Source of the DNA: Desulfocapsa sp.
GTDB lineage: Bacteria > Desulfobacterota > Desulfobulbia > Desulfobulbales > Desulfocapsaceae
DNA: 46,875 bases
Direction: 5' to 3'
NCBI GenBank assembly: GCA_022712975.1
Contig: JAFLJO010000073.1
Coordinates: 1 to 46,875, forward strand
Shown piece after piece: positions 30,673-38,870 of the stretch. The first letter of the stretch is position 1. Each line of letters begins with the position of its first letter. The notes under the pieces are model-generated. The model was not told the DNA's origin and searched no databases. It saw only the letters and a list, made by a program, of their open reading frames with translations. The position numbers and the translations under genes are program-made.

Positions 30673-30821
30673 GTATTCCAGCAACAAAGGGAGCCAAGCT
30701 ACAAGCCTGCGGAAGCGGGAGAGAAGTCAACACGATTACCTCAATAGGATGTCGTTATTGATCCAAGCTTTGGGTGAATTGTTTTTTTCAACTCCCTTAC
30801 CTCTGGAGCTTCTTTGGAATA

Positions 30822-31091
30822 TTATGTGATATTTCTATATACATCTTTTCTATGACCCACTCGAATAATCGCTATAACTAACCTACTGCTTTCTATTGAA
30901 TAAAGAATTCTGTAATCACCAATTCTTTGTCGGTAGGTATGCTCTGTTCCTATGATTTTCTTACTACCAACAGGATGAAGGTCATTTGCTAACTTCTCAA
31001 TAGTGGTAATTATGTTGTTTATTACCTTCTTTGGTAGTCGTCTAAGCTCCTTTTTTGCAGAGCTTTTCCACTCGATACTATAGGAGACCAC
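30822..31091 (-). CDS. RelE-family toxin
   Basis: An 89-residue RelE-fold protein: YSIEWKSSAKKELRRLPKKV start, GTEHTYRQRIGDYRILYSIE core (conserved Arg residues of the catalytic sheet) and VGHRKDVYR end. It overlaps its antitoxin gene by 14 nt. It is clearly different from the two RelE-type copies at 11.6 and 21.0 kb, so this is a separate system. RelE-type toxins cleave mRNA on the ribosome; whether this one does or acts as ParE cannot be told from sequence. Confidence 0.9.
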   Translation of the reverse strand: MVSYSIEWKSSAKKELRRLPKKVINNIITTIEKLANDLHPVGSKKIIGTEHTYRQRIGDYRILYSIESSRLVIAIIRVGHRKDVYRNIT

Positions 31092-31278
31092 TGCTTTTTA
31101 ACTCATTAATGAAGTCAGCATGGCTAGTTGTCGGCTCTCCTCTCCTTTCTGCGACAACAGCCAAATCCCCCAAGTCATTTATAAGTTCTTGATAGTCTGC
31201 TATCGGCAATATCACAGATTTCCGCTGTCCCTTCTCATCTGTGATGAACTCCGGATGAAATTGTTCAATAGTTATCAT
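31078..31278 (-). CDS. Antitoxin partner of the RelE-type toxin (RelB/Phd-like)
   Basis: A 66-residue protein. The N-terminal ITIEQFHPEFITDEKGQRKSV segment followed by LPIADYQELINDLGDLA resembles short Phd/RelB-type antitoxins that pair with RelE toxins. The C-terminal tail ADFINELKSSGLL probably wraps the toxin. It precedes and overlaps the toxin gene (leftward). An AGAGGAAATG site lies upstream. The DNA-binding mode is not clear from sequence. Confidence 0.8.
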   Translation of the reverse strand: MITIEQFHPEFITDEKGQRKSVILPIADYQELINDLGDLAVVAERRGEPTTSHADFINELKSSGLL

Positions 31279-31384
31279 TTTACATTTCCTCTGTGGTTTT
31301 TACCTAACGTCAATTTACACCGAATCTTCAGTTTTTATAAATCACATAAACTAAAAATAATCAATAAAAACCCAGAAGAAAAAG

Positions 31385-31489
31385 TTAATGAAAACCCAAT
31401 AACTATTCCTTGTTTATTGGTAGGATTATTTCTGCCACCATGCTACCTGTTTCACCATGTTTAAGAACGAACCTCCCCTGATGTTCTTC
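31385..31489. repeat. 105-bp direct repeat, left copy (kinase 3'-end duplicate)
   Basis: Matches 34803-34907 in the same orientation with three mismatches. It encodes, on the minus strand, the last 28 codons of the sensor kinase (EEHQGRFVLKHGETGSMVAE...), orphaned here. Immediately beyond it, 31490-31510 is the inverted copy of the 3' end of the RelB-like pseudogene (34437-34457; 20 of 21 identical). Confidence 0.9.
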
Positions 31490-31510
31490 GGGTGCAATAC
31501 AATAAAGTGA

Positions 31511-31667
31511 AAAATAATGAACGGGATCATTGCACGCCAACAGACGTTATTTGAATATCGAATGTCGAACGTCCGGTGCATACCATTGTTAACTTATGTG
31601 TCTATGTAAGGGGAATTAAATATTAATTGAGAAAGTATTTTTCTGTTCTAATTGCATTATATCAGCT
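31511..31667. other. Noncoding stretch inside the addiction island
   Basis: No gene. Contains GAATATCGAATGTCGAACG at about 31553, whose inverted relative (TTCGACATTCG...) lies near 34368, another sign of repeated or inverted junk at the two island ends. Confidence 0.35.
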
Positions 31668-32708
31668 TTAAATCGTTACCCACTCTCTATCCCTAAGAAC
31701 ATTTGTTGCAATAGTAATTTGGCGAGGAGTGAAATGTTTTTTTCGCTTATCCCAAGCATATGTATTGGATATTACGTCATCAATTGATTTAATAGCGTTA
31801 TTTTTAATGACCCAATGAACTGTCGATAAAAGCTCTAACCCAAAAGAAGATTCAAAACCATCAACTAACTTACCTACTTTGTCAAAACGAGTACGTGTCT
31901 CAGGGTATTGTTGTAAGAAGTCTTGAGCGTCTTCAATTGCTCCTGGCACAAGCTTAAGTTGCTTATGTGGCACATCACCACCGTCTGCATAGCCGGATAC
32001 AAGATGGCCCTCAATAGTACGTAACACATGGCGAAGATTCTCTGCGTAAGGGCCATAAGTGGCCTTTTGATACTTCAGTCGTAACGGTTCTCCTGCTTCT
32101 TGCATAAAATACATCAACTTATGAACTTCAAGAAGGGTTATAAGTGGATCTAACATTCCTCTCAAATAACGCTCCATGAGCTCGACAAGCGTTGCACGTC
32201 CAGCTGTCATTTTCGGGACTTCACGGCTATTAACCATTTTTTCGGTCGAAGGGGCTCCAATAGGTTCATAAATAATAATACGAACATCCGTAAGTGGTTT
32301 TATAGCTTGTTCTATTCGTAATTTAACATCTGACCAGTTAAGACCACCGAGACCACTTCCCAGAGGTGGAATAGCGATAGAGTGGATTTTGTTTTGTTGT
32401 ATGGTTTCAACTAACGCACTAAGCCCAGAGTCAATATCTTCAATTTTACTATTGCCACGCCAGTGGCGTTTTGTAGGGAAATTAATTATGAAACGTGGAT
32501 TTACCAAGCGACCAGTTTTAAATACAAACATTTGGCCTGGTAACACTTTTTTGTTCTTACAGGCTGTATAATAAGCTTTGAAGTTCTCAGGAAATGCATT
32601 TTTGAATTGAAGTGCAATTCCGCGCCCCATTACCCCAACACAGTTAACCGTATTTATTAATGCCTCTGCGTCAGCCTTTAATATATCGCCTTTTTTATAC
32701 TCTATCAT
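31668..32708 (-). CDS. darG: DarG-type antitoxin: macrodomain DNA ADP-ribosylglycohydrolase
   Basis: A 346-residue protein. The N-terminal macrodomain (about 1-150) carries the ADP-ribose motifs LINTVNCVGVMGRGIALQFK and IAIPPLGSGLGGLNW. The C-terminal half (about 165-346), with LLEVHKLMYFMQEAGEPLRL and KATYGPYAENLRHVLR, is the DarT-binding domain typical of full-length DarG. It removes ADP-ribose from DNA and also binds the toxin directly. It is encoded 18 nt downstream of darT. The ATG at 32708 is preferred (MIEYKKGDIL); a GTG at 32720 is possible. Confidence 0.93.
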   Translation of the reverse strand: MIEYKKGDILKADAEALINTVNCVGVMGRGIALQFKNAFPENFKAYYTACKNKKVLPGQMFVFKTGRLVNPRFIINFPTKRHWRGNSKIEDIDSGLSALVETIQQNKIHSIAIPPLGSGLGGLNWSDVKLRIEQAIKPLTDVRIIIYEPIGAPSTEKMVNSREVPKMTAGRATLVELMERYLRGMLDPLITLLEVHKLMYFMQEAGEPLRLKYQKATYGPYAENLRHVLRTIEGHLVSGYADGGDVPHKQLKLVPGAIEDAQDFLQQYPETRTRFDKVGKLVDGFESSFGLELLSTVHWVIKNNAIKSIDDVISNTYAWDKRKKHFTPRQITIATNVLRDREWVTI

Positions 32709-32726
32709 TGTTAGCCCCACTATTTT

Positions 32727-33386
32727 TTAGTAGTACCATTCTGATTTGATCTCAACAATTGGCCTATGACCGCTTTGTGGTAATGCATTTACTACTTGCT
32801 GATAAGTTGAACGTGAGTTAACACCTACACGTTCAACCAGATGCCACGGGAAATAATATTCTAATAAAAATTCTGCCTGTTTACCCTCTTTTATCGATGG
32901 ATCGATACCATTGCCACTCCATCTGTTGGTCTGCACAGCCGTCCAGTTAATATCATTAAGTTGTGCTAAGTTACATCGGTCTTCGAAATAATAAGCACCT
33001 GCGTTTGATAAAGTAAAACACCACCGCTTTGAATTTTGTTGAGCCCATTCAACAGAAGCATGAAGGTCAGCCTCTAAGTGTAAAATTGTCTCTTGGCCAC
33101 CACGATATGCAAGCTCAGGATGATTCCCTTGATAGATCAAATAAAGCATGATTGAGCGTGGACAGAAATAGAATGGAACACAGTTACCAACGTATAAATC
33201 AGGATAATTTGTAAGAGTTAATTCATTAAGTCGACGCTGTTTGATGTTGTTCATTCCGATGGTAGTTCCAAGTGGTACACGTCGAAGAATTTCAGAGTCA
33301 CACCAAAGGTATCCATCACTCATTATTGAAGAAAGACGATCAATATGAACGATATGATATATTTTGGGTTGCCCTGGAGTTGTCAC
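32727..33386 (-). CDS. darT: DarT-type DNA ADP-ribosyltransferase toxin
   Basis: A 219-residue DUF4433/DarT protein. The NAD-binding N-terminus is IYHIVHIDRLSSIMSDGYLW (H-x2-H-x2-L-x2-I motif). Arg51 in NIKQRRLNE and the catalytic Glu172 in KQAEFLLEYYFPW correspond to the active-site Arg and Glu of characterised DarT proteins. The PFYFCPRSIMLY segment is also typical. DarT ADP-ribosylates thymidines in single-stranded DNA and can act in phage defence as well as addiction (family knowledge). It is first gene of the darTG operon. Confidence 0.93.
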   Translation of the reverse strand: MTTPGQPKIYHIVHIDRLSSIMSDGYLWCDSEILRRVPLGTTIGMNNIKQRRLNELTLTNYPDLYVGNCVPFYFCPRSIMLYLIYQGNHPELAYRGGQETILHLEADLHASVEWAQQNSKRWCFTLSNAGAYYFEDRCNLAQLNDINWTAVQTNRWSGNGIDPSIKEGKQAEFLLEYYFPWHLVERVGVNSRSTYQQVVNALPQSGHRPIVEIKSEWYY

Positions 33387-33510
33387 TTTTAATCTCTTTT
33401 GTTTGAATTTATTACTATTTGATAGAATTTAACATATTCATATCTATTATGCTTCAGGAGATATTGTAATTGCATGCTACTCATTCACTGAAGTGACTTA
33501 TGCAAAAAGT

Positions 33511-33552
33511 TAACGTCCCGCTTCACTGGTTCATTCAGTGCAAGCGGTTGTT
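33511..33552 (+). repeat. attC-like inverted repeat upstream of darT
   Basis: TAACGTCCCGCTTCACTGG then TTCATT then CAGTGCAAGCGGTTGTTG. Arms CGCTT-CACTG and CAGTG-c-AAGCG pair with one extra base in one arm, like the extrahelical base of attC sites, and AAC/GTT lie at the outer ends. It is between the HigA-like gene and darT. Could also be a plain hairpin or terminator. Confidence 0.4.
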
Positions 33553-33634
33553 GGTAATAAGTGGATCGAATGGCTGAGGCTTTTTTCAGCCAATCTTTCC
33601 CTGCCCAGTAATGTAATCGTTAGAATTGTTTTTG

Positions 33635-33928
33635 TTATGCAACCGGCTGAACTGACAACTTAAAACCTAAGGCTTTTGCAACTTTTGCAACTGTAAAAAA
33701 TGTTGGATTACCCTCCGGTGATAATGCCTTATAAAGTCCTTCTCTTGTTAAACCAGTATCTCTGGCTAACTGGCTCATGTTTCTGGCACGAGCAATTACA
33801 CCAAATGCATGAATTATGAAGGCTGGATCATCACCAGATTCTTCAATACAAGCTTCTAAGTACAGCCGTATATCTTCTTCTGTTTTTAAATATTCTGATG
33901 AATTCCAACGAGTAGTAGTAATAGCCAT
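33635..33928 (-). CDS. HigA-like antitoxin (XRE HTH, addiction module antidote type)
   Basis: A 97-residue protein with the pattern of the 'probable addiction module antidote' family: WNSSEYLKTEEDIRLYLEAC, then HAFGVIARARNMSQLARDTG and LTREGLYKALSPEGNPTF, where the second helix pair forms the HTH. It should bind the partner toxin and repress the operon. It is downstream of the toxin gene by 3 nt (toxin first, as in higBA). Its start ATG at 33928 lies right after the toxin stop. Confidence 0.9.
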   Translation of the reverse strand: MAITTTRWNSSEYLKTEEDIRLYLEACIEESGDDPAFIIHAFGVIARARNMSQLARDTGLTREGLYKALSPEGNPTFFTVAKVAKALGFKLSVQPVA

Positions 33929-33931
33929 GAT

Positions 33932-34228
33932 TCAACCCTCTAACTGTTTAGCCATGCCCTTGGCTTTAACTATATCTGGCTTTTGAGTACTTTTGTCTCC
34001 ACCCGATAAAAGGATGACAACAATTGAGCCTTGCTGTACAAAATATACTCTATAGCCTGGACCATAAAAAATACGTAATTCGCTAACTCCTTCACCAACT
34101 GGAGCTACATCACCCAAATTACCCAATTCCAAACGATCAATTCGCGCTTGAATACGAGCTTTCGCTCTACGGTCTTTCAGATTATCAAACCAATTTGTGA
34201 ATATTTCTGTTTTGCGAACTTCTATCAT
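33932..34228 (-). CDS. HigB-like toxin (RelE superfamily killer protein)
   Basis: A 98-residue RelE-superfamily protein of the 'addiction module killer' type: IEVRKTEIFTNWFDNLKDRR, ARIQARIDRLELGNLGD, GVSELRIFYGPGYRVYF and LLSGGDKSTQKPDI, all in the family order. The internal ATG at 34228 is chosen because family members start at MIEVRKTE; an ATG at 34258 would add ten unrelated residues. It is first gene of the two-gene operon. Expected to inhibit growth by cleaving mRNA in translating ribosomes. Confidence 0.9.
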   Translation of the reverse strand: MIEVRKTEIFTNWFDNLKDRRAKARIQARIDRLELGNLGDVAPVGEGVSELRIFYGPGYRVYFVQQGSIVVILLSGGDKSTQKPDIVKAKGMAKQLEG

Positions 34229-34302
34229 ATGTAAACTATAGTTAACACATAAATGCATGTCAACTTTTAATCTATGATTTTAGGTTTGTGATTCTAACAA
34301 GG

Positions 34303-34320
34303 AGGTAAGTGCAGACTCCG
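34303..34320 (+). repeat. Fragment of the MITE-like element's inner arm
   Basis: AGGTAAGTGCAGACTCCG matches the arm of the 21813-22000 element (AGGTAAGCGCAGACTCCG at 21954) at 17 of 18 positions. Only the arm is present, so it is a degraded copy or a chance retention. Confidence 0.45.
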
Positions 34321-34436
34321 ATATCGATTGATGAAGGAAAAGAAAACTTCATAATTCGATATTCTTTGTTCGACATTCGACATTCTGTTTTTAAATTAGA
34401 GTATTAAATCAACTGGTTAACAATATGTAAAGCGTA

Positions 34437-34712
34437 TCACTTTTTTGTATTGCACCCCAGTTTATCAAACATATCACCAAGGCTCTCGCAGTGGGTTAAA
34501 TTCTTTCCGATATCGGTTTCCTTGAATGTTTTCTCTGTGGTTTTGTTGGGCATAACAACGTTGAAGGGGAGCCCTCTTCGGAGCTGTACCTGATTGTAGA
34601 AAAGAGTAATTGCTTCCGTGGTAGAAAGACCAAGTTGGTGAAAAAGTGTTTCTACCTCTTCTTTTCATTTAGGTTCTATGCGAGCTCTTACTGTTGCAGA
34701 TTTTGTTGCCAT
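34437..34712 (-). pseudogene. RelB/DinJ-like antitoxin gene with an in-frame stop
   Basis: The frame from ATG at 34712 reads MATKSATVRARIEPK, then TGA, then continues KEEVETLFHQLGLSTTEAIT in the same frame to a TGA at 34437-34439 (92 codons). The continuous RelB/DinJ pattern (TVRARIEPxLKxEVExLFxxLGLSxTEAI) shows a functional antitoxin gene inactivated by one nonsense change, perhaps TTA to TGA. No toxin gene follows, because its place is taken by the HigBA-like pair region. An upstream palindrome fits its operator. Loss of toxin would make loss of antitoxin harmless. Confidence 0.72.
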
Positions 34713-34733
34713 AATGGTATCTCCTTACCATGT

Positions 34734-34753
34734 GGTAGCTCGTATGAGCTACC
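34734..34753. promoter_or_regulatory. Operator-like palindrome upstream of the RelB-like pseudogene
   Basis: GGTAGCTC-GTAT-GAGCTACC, perfect 8-bp arms, 22 nt upstream of the pseudogene start and near TACCATGTGGTA (34728). Typical of RelB/DinJ autoregulatory operators. A terminator role is unlikely because no T-run follows. Confidence 0.55.
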
Positions 34754-34802
34754 GTGTCAATTGTAACTAAAGATAAAAGGGGACATTTATGCTAAGGCAC
34801 GT

Positions 34803-34907
34803 TTAATGAAAACCCAATAACTATGCCTTGTTTTTTGGCAGGATTATTTCTGCCACCATGCTACCTGTTTCACCATGTTTAAGAACGAACCTCCCCTGAT
34901 GTTCTTC
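34803..34907. repeat. 105-bp direct repeat, right copy (functional kinase 3' end)
   Basis: The genuine end of the sensor-kinase gene and about 18 nt beyond. The left copy is 31385-31489. The bases just before it (ACGTTTAATGAAA...AATAACTAT, from 34798) also resemble the MFS gene end at 30613-30638, hinting that the MFS and kinase genes were once convergent neighbours. Confidence 0.9.
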
Positions 34908-36653
34908 AACGATTTTTTCAACCAGAGTAAGTCCCATGCCTGTACCATAGGTTTTAGTGGTGAAAAAAGGATCCGCTGCATGTTTAAGGTTGGCAGCCCC
35001 CATGCCACTTCCGGTATCCTCAATACTAATATGAATATTGGATTCCTTCTCCTGGCAGGATACGGTTAAAATACCTCCGGATTTCATGGCCTCGATACCA
35101 TTTCTGATAAGATGGAGCAGCATCTGTCGTATCAGTTTTGGATCTATAAAGAGTTCAGGATCAGGAGAGGGGAGGTTCTCCTGATATTGAATAGACTGTT
35201 TTTTCATGGTACCGTAGAAGAGCATAATACTTTTACGAATTAGCGGATAAAGTGCTTGAGTAAATTTTTCTGGTTTCTCTTCTCCCACAAAGTTAAATAA
35301 GTCGTCAAGTGTTGATTCAATTCTGGACGATTCCACTATCATCATATCCAGAAATTTTTGAGTTTTTTCATCATCGCATTTTTTTTCAAGCAACCGCGCA
35401 ATGCCGCCAATTGAAGTAATGGGATTACGGATTGCGTGTACAAGTTGTGCAGACATATGTCCTATTGCTGAATAGCGTTCGGCATCAATGAGAAGATCTT
35501 TGTTTTTTTCAAGCTCTGTTGTAACAGCTTCAAGCTCAGTGATCTTGTTTTGCATATTTTCGTACAGATTACTATGTTCAATGGCAAGGCTTGCCTGACT
35601 TGCAAATATTTCCAATGAGTTGATATCCTCTTCGGAAATAGGATGAGATGTAACAAAGTTGTCGGCAATGATTACGCCGAGTGATTTAGTGGGTGAGAAA
35701 AGCGGAGTTATAATAAAGGTATCTTCCTCGAGACTGTTTAGGAGAACCTCTGATATCCTATGCCCATCATATTGTCCATTTTGAACATGAATACTCAAAC
35801 GTTTGGTACATGCCTGGATAAGAATTTGATCCTTCTCGGATGCAGGGATTTTGAGAATCTGAATAATATCATTAAGCTCCAAGTCATCTTTCACGCTCTT
35901 GACCTTATTCAGGATGTCAGTAAGGTGCAGATTGTGTTCCTTAATTGCGTTCCATACCCGGTTGGCATCTGCTTTGCATGGCGGGCCAATGGCCATTTTT
36001 CCCTGTAATTCAGTATTGTCATGATTAAAGAGGAGGAGGAAAGCTCTGTTAAATTTCAGCCCCTCTTCAGCGGTGATGCCGGTAAGGATGGATTGTAGAA
36101 CAGTGTCAAGTTCAATGCTGTTTAAGTAGGCACTGTTCATTTTGAGGTTGAGCTGATGAAGGAATTGGGTACGGAAATAGGTACGTTCAAGTTGTTCTTG
36201 ATAGTTACGATTGTCAATCATCAGCCTTCGTTTTTGCAGAGTTCTGCGAACGGCAAGGCTGAAGTCATCTAAAGAGACAGGTTTGGTAAGGAAGTCATCA
36301 GCACCATGTCGTATACAGTTTAAAGCCACTGCGAGATCTGTTGTGCCGGTGAGCATGATTATACAGATGTCCGGATAGCGGGGAGCGATGTTTTTTAAGA
36401 GTTCAATACCATCATGGCCTGGAAGATCTATATCAAGTAGAATAAGAGCGACTTTTTCCTGCTCCAGTAATTGATAGAGTTCGGTGCCATTTGAGGCGGT
36501 AAAAACAGTGAACCCATCTCCCTCAAGAAGACTCTCAAAAATGAGAAGAATCTCTTTTGAATCATCTACAATTACAATGCATTCATCCGGGTCGAGGAAG
36601 GTACTTGATGGAACTGTTTTGTTGTCACTTGATGTTGTCAGTGGAGCAACCAT
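34821..36653 (-). CDS. Response regulator - GAF - histidine kinase hybrid
   Basis: A 610-residue cytoplasmic signalling protein. An N-terminal receiver domain (about 25-145) has phospho-acceptor Asp74 in LILLDIDLPG, acidic pair DD at 30-31, Thr in MLTGTT and Lys in LTKPVS. A GAF-like domain (about 185-375) ends FASQASLAIEHSNLYENMQ, followed by a coiled coil. The HisKA domain has the H-box GHMSAQLVHAIRNPITS, and the ATPase has the N-box LIRNGIEAMKSGG, EDTGSGMG and TYGTGMGLTLV. No membrane segment. The receiver-first order suggests input from another kinase. Its 3' end is duplicated at 31385-31489. Divergent from the dinG-like gene. Signal unknown. Confidence 0.9.
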   Translation of the reverse strand: MVAPLTTSSDNKTVPSSTFLDPDECIVIVDDSKEILLIFESLLEGDGFTVFTASNGTELYQLLEQEKVALILLDIDLPGHDGIELLKNIAPRYPDICIIMLTGTTDLAVALNCIRHGADDFLTKPVSLDDFSLAVRRTLQKRRLMIDNRNYQEQLERTYFRTQFLHQLNLKMNSAYLNSIELDTVLQSILTGITAEEGLKFNRAFLLLFNHDNTELQGKMAIGPPCKADANRVWNAIKEHNLHLTDILNKVKSVKDDLELNDIIQILKIPASEKDQILIQACTKRLSIHVQNGQYDGHRISEVLLNSLEEDTFIITPLFSPTKSLGVIIADNFVTSHPISEEDINSLEIFASQASLAIEHSNLYENMQNKITELEAVTTELEKNKDLLIDAERYSAIGHMSAQLVHAIRNPITSIGGIARLLEKKCDDEKTQKFLDMMIVESSRIESTLDDLFNFVGEEKPEKFTQALYPLIRKSIMLFYGTMKKQSIQYQENLPSPDPELFIDPKLIRQMLLHLIRNGIEAMKSGGILTVSCQEKESNIHISIEDTGSGMGAANLKHAADPFFTTKTYGTGMGLTLVEKIVEEHQGRFVLKHGETGSMVAEIILPKNKA

Positions 36654-36899
36654 AGGACGCCGTATTAGTTAAACTGAGGTTTAGTGTTGACAAAACTGTT
36701 GAATAACACCACAAATGGATTGTACAGGGCTGGTTTAAAAATGAAAGGTAAAATCGTATAAATTCCTATTAATTGATGATTGTTCTGATAAGAAGAGGTG
36801 TCGCAGCTTTTTTTTAGCTGTTCCGTAGCTGTGTGAATCATTTGCTCAGAGTTTGCATCAGGTACGAGAAGTAACAAGGGACGTTTTGGAGGAAGTTGA

Positions 36900-38849
36900 G
36901 TGAAAGAGATTTTTGCGGAAGGGGGGAAGCTTGCTGCCAGGTTAAAAGGTTTTGAGCCTCGAGCCGGGCAGTTGCAGATGGCGGAGGCAGTTGCTGATAT
37001 ACTACAGGCAGGTGATGAACGAACAGATGAGCTGGCATCAGTTCTTCTTGTTGAGGCGGAAACCGGCATTGGGAAAACGCTTGCTTATCTTGTCCCTGCA
37101 CTTCTTTCAGAGCAACGGATTGTGATATCAACAGCAACCATTAATCTTCAGGATCAAATTCTTAAAAAGGAAGTGCCTCTTCTGGAAGATGTGTTGGAAA
37201 TGGATATCCCTGCACTCTGCGTAAAAGGGAGGCAAAATTATCTTTGCCACTATCGCTGGTTTCAGCATCGTTCCACTCCACAGACTGCACTTGTGGATAA
37301 TAAAGCTGAGGAACGAATTGAGGAATGGCTGGTACAAACTGAAAGTGGTGATCGGGCAGAGCTTTCCTGGTTGCCGGATCGTTCCCCGCTCTGGCCTAAA
37401 ATCTCGGCTCAGTCAAATCAGTGTTTAGGAGGAGATTGTCCTGAAGCTGCAATCTGTTTTGTGAATCGTCTGCGAAAACAGGCTGGTTCTGCCAGGCTTC
37501 TTATTGTAAATCATCATCTGTTTTTTTCGGATCTTGCACTGCGCCAAGCTGGTTATGGCGAAATTCTTTCACGGTATCAGTCGGTTGTTTTTGATGAGGC
37601 ACATCATCTGGAAAATGTGGCAACAAATTTTTTTGGAAAACATTTCAGTCATTATCAGCTATCTGATCTTATTGGAGATCTTGAACGTCAGGCTGAAACT
37701 GCTCTGCCATCTTCCGAGTTTGATAAACTTCTTGGATATGCCCGAGGCTTAAAGCAGCGACTTGATGTGTTTGTGGCTCTTTTCCCTGCTAAGAGGGGTC
37801 GTTATCCTCTGGAACCACTCCTTGATACAGTGAGTGGTTGGAGCGAAACTGTTGACAATCTGCTTAAAGGCTTGGAAGAACTGGGCGCAAGGTGTTTACA
37901 ATTAAGTTCCCATGGAGAAATCTGGAATCTGTTTGCAGATCGTGCAGATATGCTTCAGAAGGATCTGCGCCATATTGCAGGACCCATGGAAGCTGGAACC
38001 GCGTGTTTTGTTCACTGGTATGAGAGGCGCGAGAGAACTGTCAGCTTGTCTGCAACTCCGGTGCGGGTTGCAGAAGAACTGGAGAATTTCCTCTATAAAT
38101 CTGTGCAGTCATGTATTATGACTTCAGCAACACTCACAACTGGTGGAGACTTCAAGTATATGCGGGAACGTCTGGGGATAGATGACACAAGTAAAACCCT
38201 GTGCCTGCATTCGCCCTTTGACTATAAAGAACGAACTCTGTTATATGTACCGGAGCAGGGTTTTCCTGAGGCTTCAGCGGCAGGGTATAATGATGCACTT
38301 TGTGATCGTATGTACAAGTTGTTAACAATCAGCAGGGGCAGGGCACTTGTTCTTTTTACCAGTTTCAGGGCTATGGAGCTGGTGGCTGAGTTTCTGGCAA
38401 ACAGGCTGCCGTATCCGGTGTTGGTACAGGGCACGGCTTCCAGGCATGCGCTCCTTGATCAGTTCAGAGAGACAAATGATTCAGTATTGCTTGCTGTTGC
38501 CAGCTTTTGGGAAGGAGTAGATGTGTCAGGAGATTCTTTAAGCTGTGTGCTGATTGACAAACTTCCATTTGAAGTACCGAGTGATCCCGTGATTCAGGCA
38601 AGGATGAAGGCCATTGAAGAAGATGGAGGAAAACCCTTCTTTCAGTTTCAGATACCAAGAGCCATTCTCACTCTCAGACAGGGGGTTGGGCGTCTTATGC
38701 GGGCAGGCACCGATCGGGGAGTAATCGCTATTATGGATATCAGGCTGTATTCAAAATCTTATGGCCGTATTTTCCGGAAAAGCCTACCCCCATCTCCTGT
38801 GGTGAGGGGGCTTGAGGATGTTGAAAAGTTTTTTCGTTCCCGTTCCTAA
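36900..38849 (+). CDS. dinG: DinG/XPD-family iron-sulfur DNA helicase
   Basis: A 649-residue superfamily 2 helicase. Walker A is EAETGIGKTLAY, motif II is the DEAH box VVFDEAHHLE, and later motifs include LLAVASFWEGVDVSG and RQGVGRLMRAGTDRG. Between motifs I and II four cysteines (RQNYLC, QCLGGDC, AAIC) form the 4Fe-4S cluster site characteristic of XPD/DinG. It unwinds 5'-3' and resolves unusual DNA or RNA-DNA structures. The start is the GTG at 36900 with GGAGG about 9 nt upstream. Divergent from the sensor kinase; the next gene begins 22 nt downstream. Confidence 0.92.
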   Translation: MKEIFAEGGKLAARLKGFEPRAGQLQMAEAVADILQAGDERTDELASVLLVEAETGIGKTLAYLVPALLSEQRIVISTATINLQDQILKKEVPLLEDVLEMDIPALCVKGRQNYLCHYRWFQHRSTPQTALVDNKAEERIEEWLVQTESGDRAELSWLPDRSPLWPKISAQSNQCLGGDCPEAAICFVNRLRKQAGSARLLIVNHHLFFSDLALRQAGYGEILSRYQSVVFDEAHHLENVATNFFGKHFSHYQLSDLIGDLERQAETALPSSEFDKLLGYARGLKQRLDVFVALFPAKRGRYPLEPLLDTVSGWSETVDNLLKGLEELGARCLQLSSHGEIWNLFADRADMLQKDLRHIAGPMEAGTACFVHWYERRERTVSLSATPVRVAEELENFLYKSVQSCIMTSATLTTGGDFKYMRERLGIDDTSKTLCLHSPFDYKERTLLYVPEQGFPEASAAGYNDALCDRMYKLLTISRGRALVLFTSFRAMELVAEFLANRLPYPVLVQGTASRHALLDQFRETNDSVLLAVASFWEGVDVSGDSLSCVLIDKLPFEVPSDPVIQARMKAIEEDGGKPFFQFQIPRAILTLRQGVGRLMRAGTDRGVIAIMDIRLYSKSYGRIFRKSLPPSPVVRGLEDVEKFFRSRS

Positions 38850-38870
38850 AATAATACAAAGGATTGATAA

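Noticed and set aside
34474..34668. Small minus-strand gene of 64 codons
   Set aside because: It is the wrong frame across the RelB-like pseudogene; the frame with the single TGA has clear antitoxin similarity.
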